A stretch of DNA of 64,000 bases from Pseudomonas sp. C1C7 (lineage in GTDB: Bacteria > Pseudomonadota > Gammaproteobacteria > Pseudomonadales > Pseudomonadaceae): the NCBI RefSeq assembly GCF_013359595.1, contig NZ_JABFMP010000003.1, positions 1-64,000 of the forward strand. The letters are read 5' to 3'. Positions 52,606 through 62,900 of the stretch are shown piece by piece (the stretch's first letter is position 1; each line of letters begins with the position of its first letter). Position numbers and translations under genes: made by a program. The notes beneath the pieces were generated by a model. That model made no database searches. It was not told the origin of the DNA and was given only the letters and a program-made list of their open reading frames with translations.

Positions 52606-55569
52606 ATGCCCTTCTCTCCCCAGCGACTGGCCTTGGTCATTGCCTTGTTGACCAGCACCAGCGCCATGGCTGCACCCTACAAGACCGTGCAGATCGATAC
52701 TGCCACCACCACCGCGCAAACTCTGGGTGGTGCGGACACTTTGACGATTTCGGCGCCGGGGAGCATTACCAATGCCGGTAAGGCTGTCAGCCTCAAGGAC
52801 GGTACCGCAGGCGTGGGCGTGGTGATTGATAACGCGGGGAAAATTTTTTCCACAGGCGGCAGGGCGATCGACAGCAGTGGTGATCTGACCCAGGCGCGCA
52901 ACTACAGCATTTACAACCGTGCCGGCGGGCAGATTCTGGGGTTCAACGATGCCCTGCGCATCGACAGCAATTTCGCCAGCGGCAGCCTGTTGATCGATAA
53001 CAGCGGCACCATCCGCTCCACAACCGGTCAGGGGCTGGACCTGGATGCGCTGCGCAGCGCCGGGGCCACGACCACCATCATCAACCGCGCGGGCGGGTTG
53101 ATTCGTGGCGATGCCAGCGACGGCATGAAGACCGGCGCCAACGCGACCATCACCAACCGTGGCGAGATTTCCACCGGCGACTCGCACAATGCCGACGAGA
53201 AATTCGACGGTATCGATATCGACTCGGCCATCGGCGTGACGGTGACCAACTACGGCACCATCTACGGCGGTCGCCATGGCATCACTACTGACCTTGGCGC
53301 GACCTTGACCAACTACGGGCAGATCACCGGGCGTAACGGTTCCGGTTTCGGCTCCGATGGCGATGGCACGGTGATCAACCACGGCACCATTACCGGCGCC
53401 TATTCGGGATTGCAGGCCAATGGCGACGGCGATGGCGTGGACATCGATAACCTGGCTCACATCGAAAACTACGGCACCATCCAGGGTGTGGGTGCTGGCG
53501 GCGTGGACAAGAACGGTTTCGCCAACGGCAGTGAAGGCATCGCCTTGGGCGGCGGATATGTGTTGAACGCCAAGGGCGCGCTGATCAGCGGCGCCAACAG
53601 CGCCATCCTGGTCGACGATGGCAGTGGCGGTGCCGGCGTGGCGGCGACCACCCTGGATAACTTCGGCACCATTCAGGGCCTCGACGGCTTCGGCGTGAAA
53701 TTCGTCGGTGAGTTCGCCGACCGCGTGATCAACGGCGGCACCATCAGCGGCAGCGACGGTCTGGCGCTGGATTTGGGTGGCGGCAACGACAACCTGACCC
53801 TGCGCAACGGCAGCCGTTTCATCGGCACTGTCGATGGCGGCAGCGGATACGACCGCGTGGTCATGGATGACGCGGCGGGTGGCAGTTTCGGCAGCAGCCG
53901 CAACTTTGAATGGCTGGAGGTTCAACAAGGCGCCTGGACACTCACCGGCAGCGGCGATTTCAGCGACGGCGGCGCCGTGCGCAACGGCGCGACGCTGATC
54001 AACCAGGGCGACATTGCCGGCAGCCTGACCGTGGACGCCGGTGGCGTGTACGCCGGCGGTGGTTCGGTGGGCAACCTCAACGTCAACGGCACCTTGCGAA
54101 CCAACACCGGCCTTGGCACGGCGACCATCGTCCACGACCTGAACATGGGCAGTGCATCGACCCTGGCCTACGGCGTGAATGCCGATGGCAGCAGCGCTCC
54201 GGTGCAGGTCGGCGGCACGGCCAACCTCAACGGTGCGACTGTGGCCGTGAATCCCGGCAGCGGCACTTATCCGTGGCAAAGCCATTACACCGTGCTGCAG
54301 GCTGCGCGCATCAACGGGACCTTCGGCACGGTCACCAGCGACTACGCCTTCCTCACGCCTACGCTGGCGTACACCCCGACCCAGGTCGACCTGACCTACA
54401 CCCGCAACGATGTCGCCTTCAACGAATTCGCCGTCAGCGGCAACGGCAGCAACGCCGCCAACAGCCTGGCTTCATTGGGCCGGAATAACGCGCTGTACAA
54501 CGCCTTGTTGAATACCACCAGCGCCACCGCCGGCGCGGCGATCGAGCAATTGAGCGGCGCCAGCAACGCCAACCTGACCAGCGCGACCCTCGGCGCCAGC
54601 AGCCAGGTCGGTGGCAGCATGCTCTCGGCGATGCAGCAAATGGGTGGCAGCCCGGGGTTGATGGTCGGCCTCGATCAGCGCGATACGCCGATCCTTGCCG
54701 CCAACGGCGTACCGACTGCAGCACGCAACCTGAACGACCCGAATGCCCGCGGCCGTCTCTGGCTGCAAGCCATCGGCGGCTACGGCAAGCTCGATGGCGA
54801 ACACGGCAGCAGCGGCCTGGAGCAACGCACCAAAGGCAGCGTGCTGGGTGCCGACTGGTCGTTGAGCCCACAATGGCGCGTGGGTGTGCTGGGCGGTTAT
54901 TCCAAGACCGATCTGGATGCGACCGGCGTCGACGGCAATGTCGAGAGCTGGCATGCCGGCGTTTACGCGCAGCATCAGAATGGCCCGCTGGCCCTGCGCC
55001 TTGGCGCGGCGTACAGCGGTCATCAGGGCGAGAGCAAACGCACCATTGCCTTCAACGGTTTCAGCGACCGGCCCAAAGGGGATTACGACGCCGACAGCCA
55101 ACAGGCGTTCGCCGAACTCGGCTACGCCATGGGCAGCGGCCGACTCAGCGCCGAGCCGTTCGCCAGCCTCGGCTATCAGCGCTACCACCGCGACAGCTAT
55201 CAGGAAAAAGGCGGCGCCGCGGCACTGGACGTCGACAGCCAAACCCAGGACAACTTCAGCACCACCTTCGGCCTGCGCCTGGCGCACTTGGGCAGCCTGG
55301 ACAACGGCATGAGCCTGACCCCGCGCATGACCGCCGGCTGGAAACACACTTACGGCGACGTAACCAACTCGACTCGCCAGGCCTTTGTCACAGGCGGCAC
55401 GGCGTTCAGTGTCGATGGCAGTTCGCTGGATCGCGACAGCCTGGTGCTGGAAGCCGGGCTGGACCTGGGCATCAGCGCCCGGCATTCGGTGGGCATCGGC
55501 TACAGCGGCGAGATTGGCAACAACAGCCGCAATCACGGGCTGATCGGGCAGTGGCAGATGAGCTTCTGA
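52606..55569 (+). CDS. Autotransporter (type Va) with beta-helix passenger
   Basis: A 987-residue outer-membrane autotransporter. Signal peptide 1-22 (LALVIALLTSTSAMA). The passenger (about 23-640) is a beta-helix built from repeats of the form xNxGxIxG (VTNYGTIYGG, LTNYGQITGR, VINHGTITGA, IENYGTIQGV). A helical linker (about 605-700) leads to the C-terminal barrel (about 716-987), which ends with aromatic GQWQMSF. No protease or lipase triad is evident, so an adhesin-like role is the best guess. The ribosome-binding site is weak. Confidence 0.93.
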   Translation: MPFSPQRLALVIALLTSTSAMAAPYKTVQIDTATTTAQTLGGADTLTISAPGSITNAGKAVSLKDGTAGVGVVIDNAGKIFSTGGRAIDSSGDLTQARNYSIYNRAGGQILGFNDALRIDSNFASGSLLIDNSGTIRSTTGQGLDLDALRSAGATTTIINRAGGLIRGDASDGMKTGANATITNRGEISTGDSHNADEKFDGIDIDSAIGVTVTNYGTIYGGRHGITTDLGATLTNYGQITGRNGSGFGSDGDGTVINHGTITGAYSGLQANGDGDGVDIDNLAHIENYGTIQGVGAGGVDKNGFANGSEGIALGGGYVLNAKGALISGANSAILVDDGSGGAGVAATTLDNFGTIQGLDGFGVKFVGEFADRVINGGTISGSDGLALDLGGGNDNLTLRNGSRFIGTVDGGSGYDRVVMDDAAGGSFGSSRNFEWLEVQQGAWTLTGSGDFSDGGAVRNGATLINQGDIAGSLTVDAGGVYAGGGSVGNLNVNGTLRTNTGLGTATIVHDLNMGSASTLAYGVNADGSSAPVQVGGTANLNGATVAVNPGSGTYPWQSHYTVLQAARINGTFGTVTSDYAFLTPTLAYTPTQVDLTYTRNDVAFNEFAVSGNGSNAANSLASLGRNNALYNALLNTTSATAGAAIEQLSGASNANLTSATLGASSQVGGSMLSAMQQMGGSPGLMVGLDQRDTPILAANGVPTAARNLNDPNARGRLWLQAIGGYGKLDGEHGSSGLEQRTKGSVLGADWSLSPQWRVGVLGGYSKTDLDATGVDGNVESWHAGVYAQHQNGPLALRLGAAYSGHQGESKRTIAFNGFSDRPKGDYDADSQQAFAELGYAMGSGRLSAEPFASLGYQRYHRDSYQEKGGAAALDVDSQTQDNFSTTFGLRLAHLGSLDNGMSLTPRMTAGWKHTYGDVTNSTRQAFVTGGTAFSVDGSSLDRDSLVLEAGLDLGISARHSVGIGYSGEIGNNSRNHGLIGQWQMSF

Positions 55570-55898
55570 TCCACTGATCTACAGCGCGACGCTGTACCTA
55601 AAGAATCAAAGCAAAAGATCGCAACCTTCGGCAGCGCCTGCACGGGTTTGATGTACGACCTGTAGGGGTTGCCGAAGGCTGTGATTTTTTGATCTTCGTA
55701 TGCGCTTTCCATCGATATGCCGGTAATCGGTTGTAGGAAAAACCCACAACCAGGCGTCAGAAGAACCCTTGCAACACAGCAGCCAGCCTTTTTCCACAAA
55801 ATGATCCGACGCTGCCCGCACCACCTCCGGAACGGGCTGACATCGCAAAAAACAGCCGCTTCTTAAAGTTTGGCCTCCTGTCTAGAAGGCCAAATCCG
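55570..55898. other. 329-base intergenic region between the two autotransporters
   Basis: It contains a degenerate family B repeat at 55613-55690 and about 200 further bases in which I see no gene. The repeat suggests the two autotransporter genes are separate transcription units. Confidence 0.5.
55613..55690. repeat. REP-like hairpin, family B, degenerate
   Basis: AAAAGATCGCAACCTTCGGC and its imperfect inverted copy TTGCCGAAGGCTGTGATTTT carry several substitutions relative to other family B copies. Confidence 0.75.
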
Positions 55899-57035
55899 AT
55901 GCCCTATCAACTCCCCTGCAAGCCCCGTTTTTTTGTTTTAACGATTGCCTCAGCACTGGGATTCATCAACGCTGCGTTCGCTTCGGGCAATTCGGTGCCG
56001 GCCCTTACAGCGCCGAAGTTGTCCGGCTACACAAGCGAATCCCTCGCCTATGATCTCGTGACTTTCACGGGTGACAGTAACGCAAACCTCGCCAAGGCCA
56101 CGCTCAACAGTGACGCGCCAATCAGCGCAGCACTGCTCTCTGCCATGCGCCGGTTGGATACCAGCAGTGTTACTTACCGCGAAAACGTGTCGCCTCGAAT
56201 GGCCGCAAGCAGTGATGCCAATGGCAGAGTCTGGCTGCAGGCGCTGGGGCACAGCGGAGAAATGGATCGAGACTATGACCCGCTGAAATACTCCACCCAA
56301 GGCCTGCTAATGGGGGCTGACTGGCAGTTGAGCGAGTATTGGCATGTAGGCGTGATGGGAGGTAGCTCGGTCACTGGCCAGAAAAGCAAAGAGCTCGATG
56401 GCAACCTGGAAAGCTGGCACCTGGGTGCCTATGCCTTGCGCCAGGTCGGACCAACGTCCCTTCGCCTGGGCGCGACCCACAATAACCATAAGGGCAGCAG
56501 CGCACGCCGTGTAAACCTCCCAGGTTTCACGGATCGCCCCGAAGGCCGCTACGAGGCCTTCTCCCAACAAGGCTTTGCGGAATTGGGCTACAACCTGGGT
56601 CGCGCCAACGTCAGGATCGAACCGTTCGCCAGCATTGGCTATCAACGTTATCAACGCGACAGTTTCACGGAGAGAGGTGATCGCGCAGCACTGAAAGTCC
56701 GAGGGCAATCCGAGGACAACTTCAGCAGCACATTCGGCCTTCGCCTGGCGAAACTCAACCGACTGGATAACGGCATGCAACTGACGCCGCACTTGAGCGC
56801 CGGCTGGAAGCATACGTATGGCGAGGTCTATACCGAAACCAGGCAACGCCTGCTTCTCGGCGGCAATGACTACAGCACCTACAGTGCGCCACTGGATCGG
56901 AACAAGGTGATGGTGGATGTCGGTTTGGACCTGAAGCTTTCCGAGCGCAACACACTCGGCATGGGTCTAATGGGTGAAATGGGCAGCGATAGCCGCAGTC
57001 ATGGCATCACTGGGCAATGGCGAATGAGCTTCTAG
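55899..57035 (+). CDS. Autotransporter barrel protein with almost no passenger
   Basis: A 378-residue outer-membrane protein. Signal peptide about 1-29, then only some 80 residues (30-108) before the autotransporter barrel (about 109-378), which ends GQWRMSF. The barrel is clearly paralogous to the preceding one (shared IEPFASIGYQRYQRDSFTE-type and GWKHTYG segments), and TGDSNANLAKATLNSDAP corresponds to the linker helix before the barrel in the larger protein. AGAAGG precedes the ATG. It may be a truncated duplicate that lost its passenger or a small pore-like protein; the frame is intact. Confidence 0.88.
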   Translation: MPYQLPCKPRFFVLTIASALGFINAAFASGNSVPALTAPKLSGYTSESLAYDLVTFTGDSNANLAKATLNSDAPISAALLSAMRRLDTSSVTYRENVSPRMAASSDANGRVWLQALGHSGEMDRDYDPLKYSTQGLLMGADWQLSEYWHVGVMGGSSVTGQKSKELDGNLESWHLGAYALRQVGPTSLRLGATHNNHKGSSARRVNLPGFTDRPEGRYEAFSQQGFAELGYNLGRANVRIEPFASIGYQRYQRDSFTERGDRAALKVRGQSEDNFSSTFGLRLAKLNRLDNGMQLTPHLSAGWKHTYGEVYTETRQRLLLGGNDYSTYSAPLDRNKVMVDVGLDLKLSERNTLGMGLMGEMGSDSRSHGITGQWRMSF

Positions 57036-57112
57036 TCACCCGCAAATTCGAGACAAAAAAAGGGGAGCCCATGCTCCCCCGAGGTTTAAAGCGTTGTATC
57101 GAGGCTGTTATC

Positions 57113-58921
57113 TCAGCCTTCGATCTCGATCAGGATTTCACCCGGATTCACGCGGTCGCCCTTGGCCACGTGGATGGCGGTGACCTTACCGGCGATGGCA
57201 GCCTGGACTTCGGTTTCCATCTTCATCGCTTCGGTGATCAGCACAGCCTGGCCGGCCTTGACGGTGTCGCCTTCCTTGACCAGTACATCGACGATGTTGC
57301 CCGGCATGGTGGTGCTGACGTGGCCCGGTGCAGAGGCTTGCTTGCGCTTGCTGCTGCCGCCGCCGACGAATTCGTTCAGCGGCTCGAACACCACTTCTTC
57401 CGGCATGCCGTCGATGGACAGGTAGAAGTGACGCTTGCCTTCGGCCTTGACGCCGACACCGGTGATGTCGACGCGGTAGGTTTCGCCGTGGACGTCGATG
57501 ACGAACTCGGTCGGCACGCCCTCGCCACCCGCCGATGCCACCTTGCCCGCTTCCGGAATCGGCAGCAGCACTTCAGGGGTCAGGGTGCCGGCAGCGCGTT
57601 CTTCGAGGAACTTGCGACCGATGTCCGGGAACATGGCGTAAGTCAGCACGTCTTCTTCAGACTTGGCCAAGGCGCCGATGTCGGCACGCAGCTTGGCCAT
57701 TTCCGGCTTGAGCAGGTCGGCCGGGCGCACGTCGATCACTTCTTCGCTGCCGATGGCCTGGCGACGCAGTTGCTCGTTCACCGGCGCCGGCGCCTTGCCG
57801 TAGCCGCCTTGCAGGTACAGCTTCACCTCGTTGGTGATGGTCTTGTAGCGCTCGCCGGCCAGTACGTTGAAGAACGCCTGGGTGCCGACGATCTGCGAAG
57901 TAGGGGTCACCAGCGGCGGGAAGCCGAGGTCTTCGCGAACCCGCGGGATCTCCGCCAGCACTTCACCCATGCGGTTCAGGGCGCCCTGCTCCTTGAGCTG
58001 GTTGGCCAGGTTGGAAATCATCCCGCCTGGAACCTGGTTGACCTGTACGCGGGTATCGACTGCGGTGAACTCGCTTTCGAACTGGTGGTACTTCTTGCGC
58101 ACGGCGTAGAAGTACAGACCGATCTCTTGCAGCAGTTCCAGGTTCAGGCCGGTGTCGAACTCGGTGCCTTTGAGGGCAGCGACCATCGACTCGGTGCCCG
58201 GGTGGCTGGTGCCCGAAGAGAAGCTGGAGATCGCGGTATCGATGTGGTCGGCACCGTTTTCGATGGCCTTGAGCTGGCACATCGCGGCCAGGCCGGCGGT
58301 GTCGTGGGAGTGGATGAACACGGGCAGCGACTGCTCGGCTTTGAGTGCCTTGACCAGTTCACCGGTGGCGTACGGGGTCAGCAGGCCGGCCATGTCCTTG
58401 ATCGCCACCGAGTCGCAACCCATGGCTTCCATTTGCTTGGCCTGTGCCACGAACGCGTCGATGGTGTGCACGGGACTTGTGGTGTAGGCGATGGTGCCCT
58501 GGGCGTGTTTGCCCGCAGCCTTCACCGCTTCGATGGCCACGCGCAGGTTACGCACGTCGTTCATTGCGTCGAAGATACGGAACACGTCGATGCCATTGAC
58601 CGCGGCCTTGGCCACGAACGCCTTGACCACGTCGTCGCTGTAGTGGCGGTAGCCCAGCAGGTTCTGGCCGCGCAGGAGCATTTGCAGACGAGTGTTCGGC
58701 AGTGCCGCGCGCAGTTGGCGCAGACGCTCCCACGGGTCTTCTTTCAGGAAGCGTACGCAGGCGTCGAACGTGGCGCCGCCCCAGCATTCCAGCGACCAGT
58801 AGCCGACTTTGTCGAGCTTGTCGCAGATCGGCAGCATGTCTTCGGTGCGCATGCGGGTCGCGAGCAGCGATTGGTGGGCGTCGCGCAGGATGGTGTCAGT
58901 GACAAAGATCTTCTTAGACAT
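57113..58921 (-). CDS. pycB: Pyruvate carboxylase subunit B (carboxyltransferase and biotin carrier)
   Basis: A 602-residue protein. The carboxyltransferase domain (1-300) opens TDTILRDAHQSLLATRMRTEDM, the conserved central domain follows, and the C-terminal biotinyl domain carries EAMKMETEV with the biotin lysine at about 567. It moves CO2 from biotin to pyruvate to give oxaloacetate. It is often annotated as oxaloacetate decarboxylase alpha, but the adjacent biotin carboxylase gene and lack of membrane subunits favour two-subunit pyruvate carboxylase. It lies downstream of pycA with a repeat between. Confidence 0.94.
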   Translation of the reverse strand: MSKKIFVTDTILRDAHQSLLATRMRTEDMLPICDKLDKVGYWSLECWGGATFDACVRFLKEDPWERLRQLRAALPNTRLQMLLRGQNLLGYRHYSDDVVKAFVAKAAVNGIDVFRIFDAMNDVRNLRVAIEAVKAAGKHAQGTIAYTTSPVHTIDAFVAQAKQMEAMGCDSVAIKDMAGLLTPYATGELVKALKAEQSLPVFIHSHDTAGLAAMCQLKAIENGADHIDTAISSFSSGTSHPGTESMVAALKGTEFDTGLNLELLQEIGLYFYAVRKKYHQFESEFTAVDTRVQVNQVPGGMISNLANQLKEQGALNRMGEVLAEIPRVREDLGFPPLVTPTSQIVGTQAFFNVLAGERYKTITNEVKLYLQGGYGKAPAPVNEQLRRQAIGSEEVIDVRPADLLKPEMAKLRADIGALAKSEEDVLTYAMFPDIGRKFLEERAAGTLTPEVLLPIPEAGKVASAGGEGVPTEFVIDVHGETYRVDITGVGVKAEGKRHFYLSIDGMPEEVVFEPLNEFVGGGSSKRKQASAPGHVSTTMPGNIVDVLVKEGDTVKAGQAVLITEAMKMETEVQAAIAGKVTAIHVAKGDRVNPGEILIEIEG

Positions 58922-58934
58922 TCTTATCTCCTCA

Positions 58935-59018
58935 TAGCGGCAAGCTTCAAGTTACAAGCGGCAAGTAAGAGCGATCGGCTTTTACTTGAAGCTTGCCGCT
59001 TGCAGCTTGCGGCTGCTT
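58935..59018. repeat. REP-like hairpin, family C, pycA-pycB gap
   Basis: AGCGGCAAGCTTCAAGTTAC and the inverted ACTTGAAGCTTGCCGCTTGC fill the 99-base gap between pycA and pycB. Confidence 0.85.
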
Positions 59019-59020
59019 AT

Positions 59021-60436
<1,416 letters not shown>

Positions 60437-60628
60437 TTGGAAGTTTCCCTTGAGCCGGTAGTACCCACGACCTGCTAGACCCAGGTCGACGCGTGACCAA
60501 ATGTTTCAATTTGGTCGCAGGGCCACACTAGCGCCCGCAAGGAATTAACAAAAATGAATAATTATTGGGTCACGCATAAGTAAAGACTTATAGTGGCCGC
60601 TCCAGCCTGCGCCGAAGGTGCTTTAGAA

Positions 60629-61591
60629 ATGCGTAAGTCATTGATGCGTATGACATTGCGTCAATTGCAGATTTTCAATGAAGTCTGTGATCTACGGTCC
60701 TACAGTCGGGCAGCCGACGAAATGTCGCTCACCCAGCCGGCCGTCAGCCTGCAGATTCGCCAGCTGGAGGAGCTGATTGGTCAGCCTTTGTTCGATTACG
60801 TCGGCAAAAAACTCTACATGACCGAGGCGGCTGAAGCACTGCAACGCGCCAGCCGGGACATTTTCGGGCGCCTGGAAAACCTCGACATGCAGCTGTCCGA
60901 CATGCAGGGCTCCCTGCAGGGTCAGTTGAAACTGGCGATCGAATCCAGCGCCAAGTACTTCGTCCCGCACCTGTTTGCCGCTTTCAAGCGCCAGCACCCG
61001 GAGGTCAACCTGCAACTGACCGTGGTCAACCGCGGCCAGGTGATCCGCCGCCTCTCCGACAACCGCGACGACCTGGTAATCATGTCGATGGTGCCGCAGG
61101 ACATGGGGCTGGAATTCCTGCCATTCCTGAATAACCCGATCGTCGCCGTCGCGCCGCCGGATCATCCGCTGTGTCACATGGGACCGTTGCGCTTGCAGGA
61201 TCTTGAGCCCTACACACTGCTGTTGCGCGAACCCGGCTCGGGTACGCGGATGGCGTGCGAGGAGTATTTCAAGGAGAAGCGCGTGCACTTCAACCAGACC
61301 CAGGAAGTCTCGTCGGCCGAAGCCCAGCGTGAGTGTGTATTGGCCGGACTGGGCGTTGCGCTGTTGACGCGCCACGCCCTGAACCTGGAGCTGGCGACCG
61401 GCGGGCTGATCGAGCTGCCGGTCGAAGAACTGCCGCTGTACCGCAGCTGGTGCCTGGTGCAGGCCAAAGCCAAACGCCTGTCACCGGTGGCTCACGCATT
61501 CCTTGCGTTCGTGCGCAGCGAGCGGGTGCAGATCAGCGGGCTGGTTGAGCGTTTCGACGGGAAGGCGTCGACGCTGTCTGCCAGAAATTAG
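60629..61591 (+). CDS. LysR-family regulator divergent from pycAB
   Basis: A 320-residue LysR-type protein with the winged helix at about 8-66 (LRQLQIFNEVCDLRSYSRAADEMSLTQPAVSLQIRQLE) and a CbbR/CysB-like substrate-binding domain (ESSAKYFVPHLFAAFKRQHPEVNLQLTVVN, LLREPGSGTRMACEEYF). ATG 60629 (MRKSLMRMTL) has AAGGTG 8 bases upstream. The same divergent arrangement occurs in P. aeruginosa. Control of pyruvate carboxylase is inferred. Confidence 0.88.
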   Translation: MRKSLMRMTLRQLQIFNEVCDLRSYSRAADEMSLTQPAVSLQIRQLEELIGQPLFDYVGKKLYMTEAAEALQRASRDIFGRLENLDMQLSDMQGSLQGQLKLAIESSAKYFVPHLFAAFKRQHPEVNLQLTVVNRGQVIRRLSDNRDDLVIMSMVPQDMGLEFLPFLNNPIVAVAPPDHPLCHMGPLRLQDLEPYTLLLREPGSGTRMACEEYFKEKRVHFNQTQEVSSAEAQRECVLAGLGVALLTRHALNLELATGGLIELPVEELPLYRSWCLVQAKAKRLSPVAHAFLAFVRSERVQISGLVERFDGKASTLSARN

Positions 61592-61745
61592 TTTCGAATT
61601 CTTGGGGAAAATCGCCGATTTCGGCGAGAAGTTGGCGCTGCTCGGAGCGAAACTCGATAGCGCGGCGGAACTCCATGCGGCGCTGATCTTCCTGCTGACG
61701 GCGGGTTTTGACGACGCTGTTGCGTTCTTCGTAGTGCTGGGCCAT
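61533..61745 (-). CDS. Small charged protein, convergent with and overlapping the LysR gene
   Basis: A 70-residue, highly charged, probably helical protein (MAQHYEERNSVVKTRRQQED, then RRMEFRRAIEFRSEQRQLLAEI). GGGAGACAAGAA precedes the ATG, a good ribosome-binding site. Its 3' end overlaps the 3' end of the LysR gene by 59 bases on the opposite strand. I recognise no function. Other open frames on this strand here lack a ribosome-binding site. Confidence 0.6.
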   Translation of the reverse strand: MAQHYEERNSVVKTRRQQEDQRRMEFRRAIEFRSEQRQLLAEIGDFPQEFETNFWQTASTPSRRNAQPAR

Positions 61746-61841
61746 TTCTTGTCTCCCAAAGCGAGTACGGGAGCTTCAAGATAGGTGCACGGGGTTACGC
61801 TTTAGCGGCGGGATCGTTACAGATGGATGAAAGTCAGAATC

Positions 61842-61909
61842 AAAAGATCGCAGCCTTCGGCAGCTCCTGCAGGGTTTGTGCAGGAGCTGCCGAAGGCTGC
61901 GATCTTTTG
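61842..61909. repeat. REP-like hairpin, family B
   Basis: AAAAGATCGCAGCCTTCGGC and its inverted copy with CGATCTTTTGATCTT end just before the stop of the RpiR-family gene, and may terminate its transcript. Confidence 0.88.
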
Positions 61910-61912
61910 ATC

Positions 61913-62779
61913 TTAGTCGTCGAGTGCTTTCACAGACTTGGGCGACAACCGCAGGCTGCGAAGGCTGCGCTTCACGCTCTTGAGGTGATTGACCAGGCTA
62001 GGCCCGCGCGCCATGGCCACGCCCATTGCCAGCACATCGATCACCACCAGGTGGGCGATCCGCGAGGTCAGCGGCGTATAGATCTCGGTGTCTTCGTGCA
62101 CGTCGATCGCCAGATTCACGGTCGACAGCTCGGCCAAAGGCGTCTGGCTCGGGCACAGGGTGATCAGCGAAGCCCCGCTCTCGCGCACCAGGTTGGCGGT
62201 GATCAGCAGGTCCTTGGAGCGCCCGGACTGGGAAATGCAGATCGCCACGTCGGTCGGCTTCAGGGTCACCGCCGACATCGCCTGCATGTGGGGATCGGAA
62301 TAGGCCGCCGCGGTCAGCAGCAGACGGAAGAATTTGTGCTGCGCATCCGCCGCGACCGCACCCGAGGCACCGAAGCCGTAGAACTCGACGCGCTGGGCCT
62401 GGGACATCAGCGTCACCGCGCGCTGCAACTCCACCGGATCGAGTTTCTCGCGAACCTCCATCAGGGTGTGCAGGGTGGTGTCGAAAATTTTCAGGCTGTA
62501 GTCGGCGACCGAGTCGTCTTCGTGGATCGCGAACTGACCGAAACTCGCGCCCGCCGCCAGGCTTTGGGCCAGCTTGAGCTTCAGGTCCTGGAACCCGGAG
62601 CAGCCGATGGCACGGCAAAAACGCACGATGGTCGGCTCGCTGATGCCGACGCTGTGGGCCAGGTCGGCCATGGAGCTGTGCATCACGGCCGCGGGGTCAA
62701 GCAGCACGTGATCGGCGACTTTGAGCTCCGACTTGCGTAACAGGTGACGAGACTGGGCGATGTGCTGCAGCAGATTCAA
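61913..62779 (-). CDS. MurR/RpiR (HexR-type) transcription regulator
   Basis: A 288-residue regulator with an N-terminal RpiR helix-turn-helix (about 1-75, ADLAHSVGISEPTIVRFCRAIGCSGFQDLKLKLAQSL) and a C-terminal SIS sugar-phosphate domain (about 115-250, RVEFYGFGASGAVAADAQHKF, AICISQSGRSKDLL). The start is taken as TTG 62779 (reads NLLQHIAQSRHLLRKSE), since no ATG or GTG fits; it is the least certain point. A HexR-like palindrome lies 45 bases upstream. It is distinct from the hexR next to zwf in pseudomonads, but of the same family. Confidence 0.87.
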   Translation of the reverse strand: MNLLQHIAQSRHLLRKSELKVADHVLLDPAAVMHSSMADLAHSVGISEPTIVRFCRAIGCSGFQDLKLKLAQSLAAGASFGQFAIHEDDSVADYSLKIFDTTLHTLMEVREKLDPVELQRAVTLMSQAQRVEFYGFGASGAVAADAQHKFFRLLLTAAAYSDPHMQAMSAVTLKPTDVAICISQSGRSKDLLITANLVRESGASLITLCPSQTPLAELSTVNLAIDVHEDTEIYTPLTSRIAHLVVIDVLAMGVAMARGPSLVNHLKSVKRSLRSLRLSPKSVKALDD

Positions 62780-62824
62780 GGGCTGGACTCTTGTTATTGG
62801 CAGGGGCCGGGGATGTAGCAAGTT

Positions 62825-62839
62825 TGTAGTTATACTACA
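62825..62839. promoter_or_regulatory. HexR-type operator
   Basis: TGTAGTTATACTACA has 6-base inverted arms around a 3-base centre and matches the HexR consensus TGTARTNNNAYTACA. It lies between the RpiR-family gene and the end of the GGDEF/EAL gene, 45 bases before the RpiR start. Confidence 0.75.
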
Positions 62840-62900
62840 TGAATTGGCTTTTCGCCTGCACCATACGTAACCAGATCCCTCGAAATCAGGTGCTCGCGCC

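Noticed and set aside
52564..54285. 573-codon open frame on the minus strand, opposite the autotransporter passenger
   Set aside because: It is an Ala/Val-rich mirror of the repetitive beta-helix coding sequence.
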